Part shown: piece after piece, positions 62,067 through 64,000 of the stretch
Position numbering within the stretch: position 1 is the stretch's first letter
Layout of the letters: each line of letters opens with the position of its first letter
Assembly (NCBI GenBank): GCA_002360635.1
Contig: DEQW01000001.1
Location: forward strand, 209,535 to 273,534
DNA: 64,000 nt
Direction of reading: 5' to 3'
DNA from: Flavobacteriaceae bacterium UBA3356
GTDB lineage: Bacteria; Bacteroidota; Bacteroidia; Flavobacteriales; Flavobacteriaceae
The notes under the pieces: model-generated
Told to the model about the DNA's origin: nothing
The model's database searches: none
The model's input: the letters and a program-made list of their open reading frames with translations, nothing else
Made by a program: the position numbers and the translations under genes

Positions 62067-64000
62067 ATGCTGAATAAAAGCATCAAATTTTTAATCGAGA
62101 ACAAGCTAGTAGCCGTTCTACTACTTGCACTTTTTATTGCTTGGGGAGTCGTAAACGCCCCGTTTGAATGGAATACAGGCTCACTTCCTCGAGACCCTGT
62201 TGCCGTAGATGCCATACCAGATATTGGCGAAAACCAACAAATTGTATTTACTAAATGGGATGGTCGTTCCCCTCAAGATATTGAGGATCAAATTACTTAT
62301 CCTCTAACCACATCGCTTCTTGGTATTCCAGGGGTTAAAACAATACGTAGTTCATCTATGTTCGGGTTTTCGAGCATTTATATCATTTTCGAAGAAGATA
62401 TTGAATTTTATTGGAGCAGAAGCCGAATACTTGAAAAATTAAACTCATTACCAGCCGGACTTCTACCAGAAGGCGTTAATCCAGCTCTAGGTCCCGATGC
62501 CACAGGATTAGGGCAAATATATTGGTACACCCTTGAGGGACGTGATAAAGATGGTAATGTTACAGGTGGATGGGATTTACAAGAATTAAGAAGCATTCAA
62601 GACTTCTACGTGAAATATGCGTTGTCATCTGCGAGTGGCGTTTCAGAAGTGGCTTCCATCGGCGGATATGTTTTGGAATATCAAGTGGATGTTAATCCCG
62701 AATTAATGCGGCAATACAACATAGGCTTGAGTGAGGTTGTAAAAGCAGTAAAACAAAGCAACAAAGATGTTGGTGCACAAACGCTTGAAATCAACCAAGC
62801 TGAATACCTTATAAGAGGATTGGGTTATATTAAGAAACTATCTGATTTAGAAAACGCGGTAGTTACTTCAAAAGATTTTACATCCATCCGTATAAAGGAT
62901 ATTGCGAAAGTAACACACGGTCCTGCTACAAGAAGAGGCTTATTGGACAAGGAAGGAGCCGAGGTTGTTGGTGGTGTTGTAGTGGCTCGTTATGGGGCCA
63001 ATCCTATGGAAGTCATCAACAATGTTAAAGAAAAAATAAACGAGTTAAGTTCTGGGCTTCCATCAAAAACATTAAGCGATGGGAGGACTTCGCAATTAAC
63101 CATCGTACCCTTTTATGACAGAACAGAACTAATCCAAGAAACCTTGGGCACACTTGATGAAGCGCTAACTTTAGAGATATTGATAACCATTTTTGTGATT
63201 ATCATAATGGTCTTCAATTTAAGGGCTTCCGTATTGATTTCCGGATTATTGCCTGTTGCGGTTTTGATGGTCTTTATTTCTATGAAACTGTTCAATGTAG
63301 ATGCAAATATTGTCGCCTTATCTGGTATTGCAATTGCTATTGGAACTATGGTCGATGTGGGCGTTATCCTTTCGGAAAATGTCTTGCGGCATATTGATGA
63401 AAATGAAGAAAAGCTACCTATGAATACGGTAGTTTATAATGCGACTGCCGAAGTTTCTGGCGCCATCTTAACGGCAGTAATGACCACTATTATTAGTTTC
63501 ATTCCTGTATTTACTATGATTGGTGCAGAAGGGAAATTGTTTAGGCCATTGGCATTTACAAAAACGGCAGCACTCACCGCAGCTCTTATTGTTGCCCTAT
63601 TTTTAATTCCACCATTTGCGGCCTATTTATTTAAAAAGAGAAATTTAAAAACTTCTTTTAGTTATATGCTAAATGGAGCATTGATTGTTTTTGGCGTTTT
63701 ATCTTTAATTTTAGGCTATCCGCTTGGATTAATATTAGTTGCATTTGGCGTTGTTGGCTTCCTTTCACTAAAGGAAAAGATTACGTCAAAACGCGCCAAC
63801 ATCATCAATATATTTGTTTCGGCTTTTGCTATCATATTCCTATTGGCGGAATATTGGAGACCACTGGGAGTAGATAGAAGTATCCTTATAAACTTAATCT
63901 TCGTTGGTCTTATCTGTTTTGGTCTTTTGGGTGTATTTACACTTTTTAGAAATTATTATGTTCGAATTTTAAATTGGGCATTGCGCAATAAGCTGTTATT
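62067..64000 (+). CDS. CusA/SilA-like copper/silver RND pump (3-prime part outside window)
   Basis: ATG 62067 opens a frame of 644 codons that runs off the edge. TM1 is VAVLLLALFIAWGVV. The porter domain has ATGLGQIYWYTLEG, and TM4 reads AIAIGTMVDVGVILSEN, closer to the Cu(I)/Ag(I) pumps than to DFGxxxDGA types. After TM6 there is an extra hydrophobic region (ALIVFGVLSLILGYPLGLIL, then more), which fits the longer Bacteroidota version of CusA. An adaptor and channel are expected to the right. Confidence 0.9.
   Translation, partial: MLNKSIKFLIENKLVAVLLLALFIAWGVVNAPFEWNTGSLPRDPVAVDAIPDIGENQQIVFTKWDGRSPQDIEDQITYPLTTSLLGIPGVKTIRSSSMFGFSSIYIIFEEDIEFYWSRSRILEKLNSLPAGLLPEGVNPALGPDATGLGQIYWYTLEGRDKDGNVTGGWDLQELRSIQDFYVKYALSSASGVSEVASIGGYVLEYQVDVNPELMRQYNIGLSEVVKAVKQSNKDVGAQTLEINQAEYLIRGLGYIKKLSDLENAVVTSKDFTSIRIKDIAKVTHGPATRRGLLDKEGAEVVGGVVVARYGANPMEVINNVKEKINELSSGLPSKTLSDGRTSQLTIVPFYDRTELIQETLGTLDEALTLEILITIFVIIIMVFNLRASVLISGLLPVAVLMVFISMKLFNVDANIVALSGIAIAIGTMVDVGVILSENVLRHIDENEEKLPMNTVVYNATAEVSGAILTAVMTTIISFIPVFTMIGAEGKLFRPLAFTKTAALTAALIVALFLIPPFAAYLFKKRNLKTSFSYMLNGALIVFGVLSLILGYPLGLILVAFGVVGFLSLKEKITSKRANIINIFVSAFAIIFLLAEYWRPLGVDRSILINLIFVGLICFGLLGVFTLFRNYYVRILNWALRNKLL

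Noticed and set aside
1..64000. CRISPR arrays and rRNA genes
   Set aside because: No regularly spaced short repeats with unique spacers and no rRNA-like sequence were seen. The DHSKM and Met-rich coding repeats are protein features.

Overview
The window is from a member of the Bacteroidota, most likely a marine or soil Flavobacteriaceae. The DNA is AT-rich, promoters match the Bacteroidota -7 element (TAnnTTTG), genes lack Shine-Dalgarno sequences, and many genes belong to families largely confined to this phylum (DUF6660, HYC_CC_PP, DUF5676, BfmA/MobB/MobC mobilization proteins, CusA-TolC fusions).

The first 3.9 kb looks like ordinary chromosome: a BlaI/MecI-type repressor cut by the window edge, a PhnA-like protein, a type IB DNA topoisomerase, an M20 metallopeptidase, and a tandem of a broken and an intact tRNA-Leu(TAG). 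From the tRNA to the right edge the content changes to a large integrated mobile element or captured plasmid. Its backbone is split. A ParB-like protein and a DUF932 protein, each behind a copy of the same 136-bp leader, lie at 4.2-7.2 kb. SSB, a RadC/JAB protein, a hairpin-rich candidate oriT and a BfmA-MobB-MobC mobilization set lie at 31.3-35.8 kb. No integrase and no conjugation pore genes are visible, so the other end of the element should lie beyond 64 kb.

Cargo falls into four blocks. (1) 7.3-23.9 kb holds two complete RND heavy-metal efflux systems, two CDF-type transporters, a Fur-family regulator, a Zn/Cd-type P1B ATPase and several His-rich small exported proteins. (2) 24.3-30.6 kb is a defence-like island bracketed by 194-bp direct repeats. 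It has a two-gene unit (PD-(D/E)XK nuclease-like protein plus a protein with HhH-GPD DNA-glycosylase-like motifs), a strong hairpin, then a tightly packed five-gene operon. That operon has an AbiEi-like regulator, an AbiEii-type nucleotidyltransferase toxin, a three-TM protein, a Lys-rich unknown, and a UPF0489/peptide-arginase-like metalloenzyme. This is the best candidate for an undescribed system. (3) 36.0-56.9 kb, on the minus strand, is a nearly gapless run of 24 genes. It joins copper handling (CopB-type ATPase, HMA and Met-rich proteins) to a stress or low-energy metabolism set: universal stress proteins, NDH-2, NhaA, PfkA, DhnA-type aldolase, archaeal-type GAPDH, D-lactate dehydrogenase, AMP-phosphorylase-like enzyme, PRPP synthetase, an MBL ribonuclease and an ATP-cone nuclease. 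(4) 57.1-64 kb holds an HMA-AraC regulator, a FecA-like TonB receptor behind Fur-box-like palindromes, two HYC_CC_PP proteins, and the start of a third CusA-type pump.

Taken together the element looks like a transferable metal-resistance and stress-survival island that also carries a defence module in a repeat-flanked slot.
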